From contig DWYJ01000030.1 of NCBI GenBank assembly GCA_019118745.1, positions 1 to 32,400 of the forward strand: 32,400 nucleotides of DNA, written 5' to 3'. The notes beneath the pieces were generated by a model. It was not told the origin of the DNA, searched no databases, and worked only from the letters and a program-made list of their open reading frames with translations. Positions within the stretch are counted from its first letter, which is position 1. Every line of letters begins with the position of its first letter. This document shows positions 31,976 to 32,400 of the stretch, one piece after another. A program made the translations under genes and the position numbers. Origin of the DNA: Candidatus Desulfovibrio gallistercoris. Its GTDB lineage: Bacteria > Desulfobacterota > Desulfovibrionia > Desulfovibrionales > Desulfovibrionaceae.

Positions 31976-32400
31976 TTCACTTTTTATCCTCTTCCGGCTG
32001 TTTTATAGTACCGAATAGCGAAAAAACATCCAGTCCCCAGACGGCAGAGCGAAAAAACACGGTGCCGGCAAGGATGAAGTACGGCGGGAGGCCGCTTTCT
32101 CTTTTTCTCGTTTTTTGCGCCGCCGGATAATGGATGCTGCCCGGCGCTGGGGGATGATGTTCTTTTTCTGGTCTTGTGCTGGCTGGCGGATGGTGCCCGG
32201 CATCCAGGCGTGGTCGCCTGCGCGGCGAGCGGCGGCGGGCGTTGTTCTTTCGCTGTAAATGGCACATCTCCCCTTGATATGGAGCAGGAAAAGCGGCTTT
32301 CCGTTGATGATTCCGTGCAATGGGTCGGGGAGACGTTGCGTATGCCGGAGCAGTACGGGATTTAGCCTTCTTTTCGGCACTGGATGGCGGATTCTGTCTG
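31976..32400. other. No supportable gene
   Basis: Several short open frames exist on both strands (for example 32003-32380 on - and 32174-32365 on +). None has a convincing ribosome site, recognisable motif or natural composition. Small stems such as CAGGCG/CGCCTG near 32205-32220 occur. The stretch is probably intergenic or repeat-derived. Confidence 0.5.

Noticed and set aside
32003-32380. A 125-codon frame at the right edge on the - strand
   Set aside because: Arg/Pro-rich low-quality composition, no ribosome site, no motif and two further overlapping frames in the same stretch.

Overview
The window is high-GC bacterial DNA. The σ54-type flagellar control, the enzyme repertoire and the repeat content fit a Desulfovibrionaceae bacterium, probably a host-associated Desulfovibrio close to D. 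piger. That assignment is inference from gene style; no rRNA or other species marker is present.

Left part (1-4814, + strand): an ABC ATPase, an FtsX-type permease and a secreted formylglycine-generating-enzyme-fold protein without any cysteine are translationally coupled. The order and domain types match the TagT-TagS-TagR module that controls type VI secretion post-translationally in Pseudomonas. A 3-hydroxyisobutyrate-dehydrogenase-type reductase follows.

Catabolic cluster (5013-12095): a GltS-like symporter, a YtcJ-type amidohydrolase and a metallo-beta-lactamase-fold hydrolase form one - strand operon. A large σ54 activator (TPR-like/GAF-like/AAA+/Fis) is transcribed divergently. The 193-bp space between them holds a near-consensus -24/-12 promoter facing the operon, a perfect 9+3+9 palindrome suited to an activator site, an IHF-like sequence between them and a perfect hairpin at the expected transcript start.

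Middle (12166-16042, - strand): phenylacetate-CoA ligase, a DUF456 membrane protein and a TrmJ-type tRNA methyltransferase are tightly packed, preceded by a DUF1786 protein.

Accessory stretch (16043-24201): two identical tRNA-Leu(GAG) genes, each with its own promoter and terminator, are followed by two MITE-like elements with TA-ended inverted repeats. A complete type I restriction-modification system (hsdM-hsdS-hsdR) comes next, its hsdS target-recognition segments strikingly AT-rich, and then tRNA-Val and tRNA-Asp on the - strand. Two dispersed repeat families cluster here, with further copies near 1-93 and 4812.

Right part (24388-31975, - strand): fliF, a 74-codon gene, fliG, fliH and fliI form a flagellar export/MS-ring operon behind a σ54 promoter. 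The small gene lies between fliF and fliG, overlaps the end of fliF, and its C-terminus copies the FliF C-terminal tail, the region that holds FliG. It is the best candidate here for an undescribed component. An NADP-dependent secondary alcohol dehydrogenase with an elaborate upstream operator region precedes the operon. The last 400 bases hold no gene I can support.
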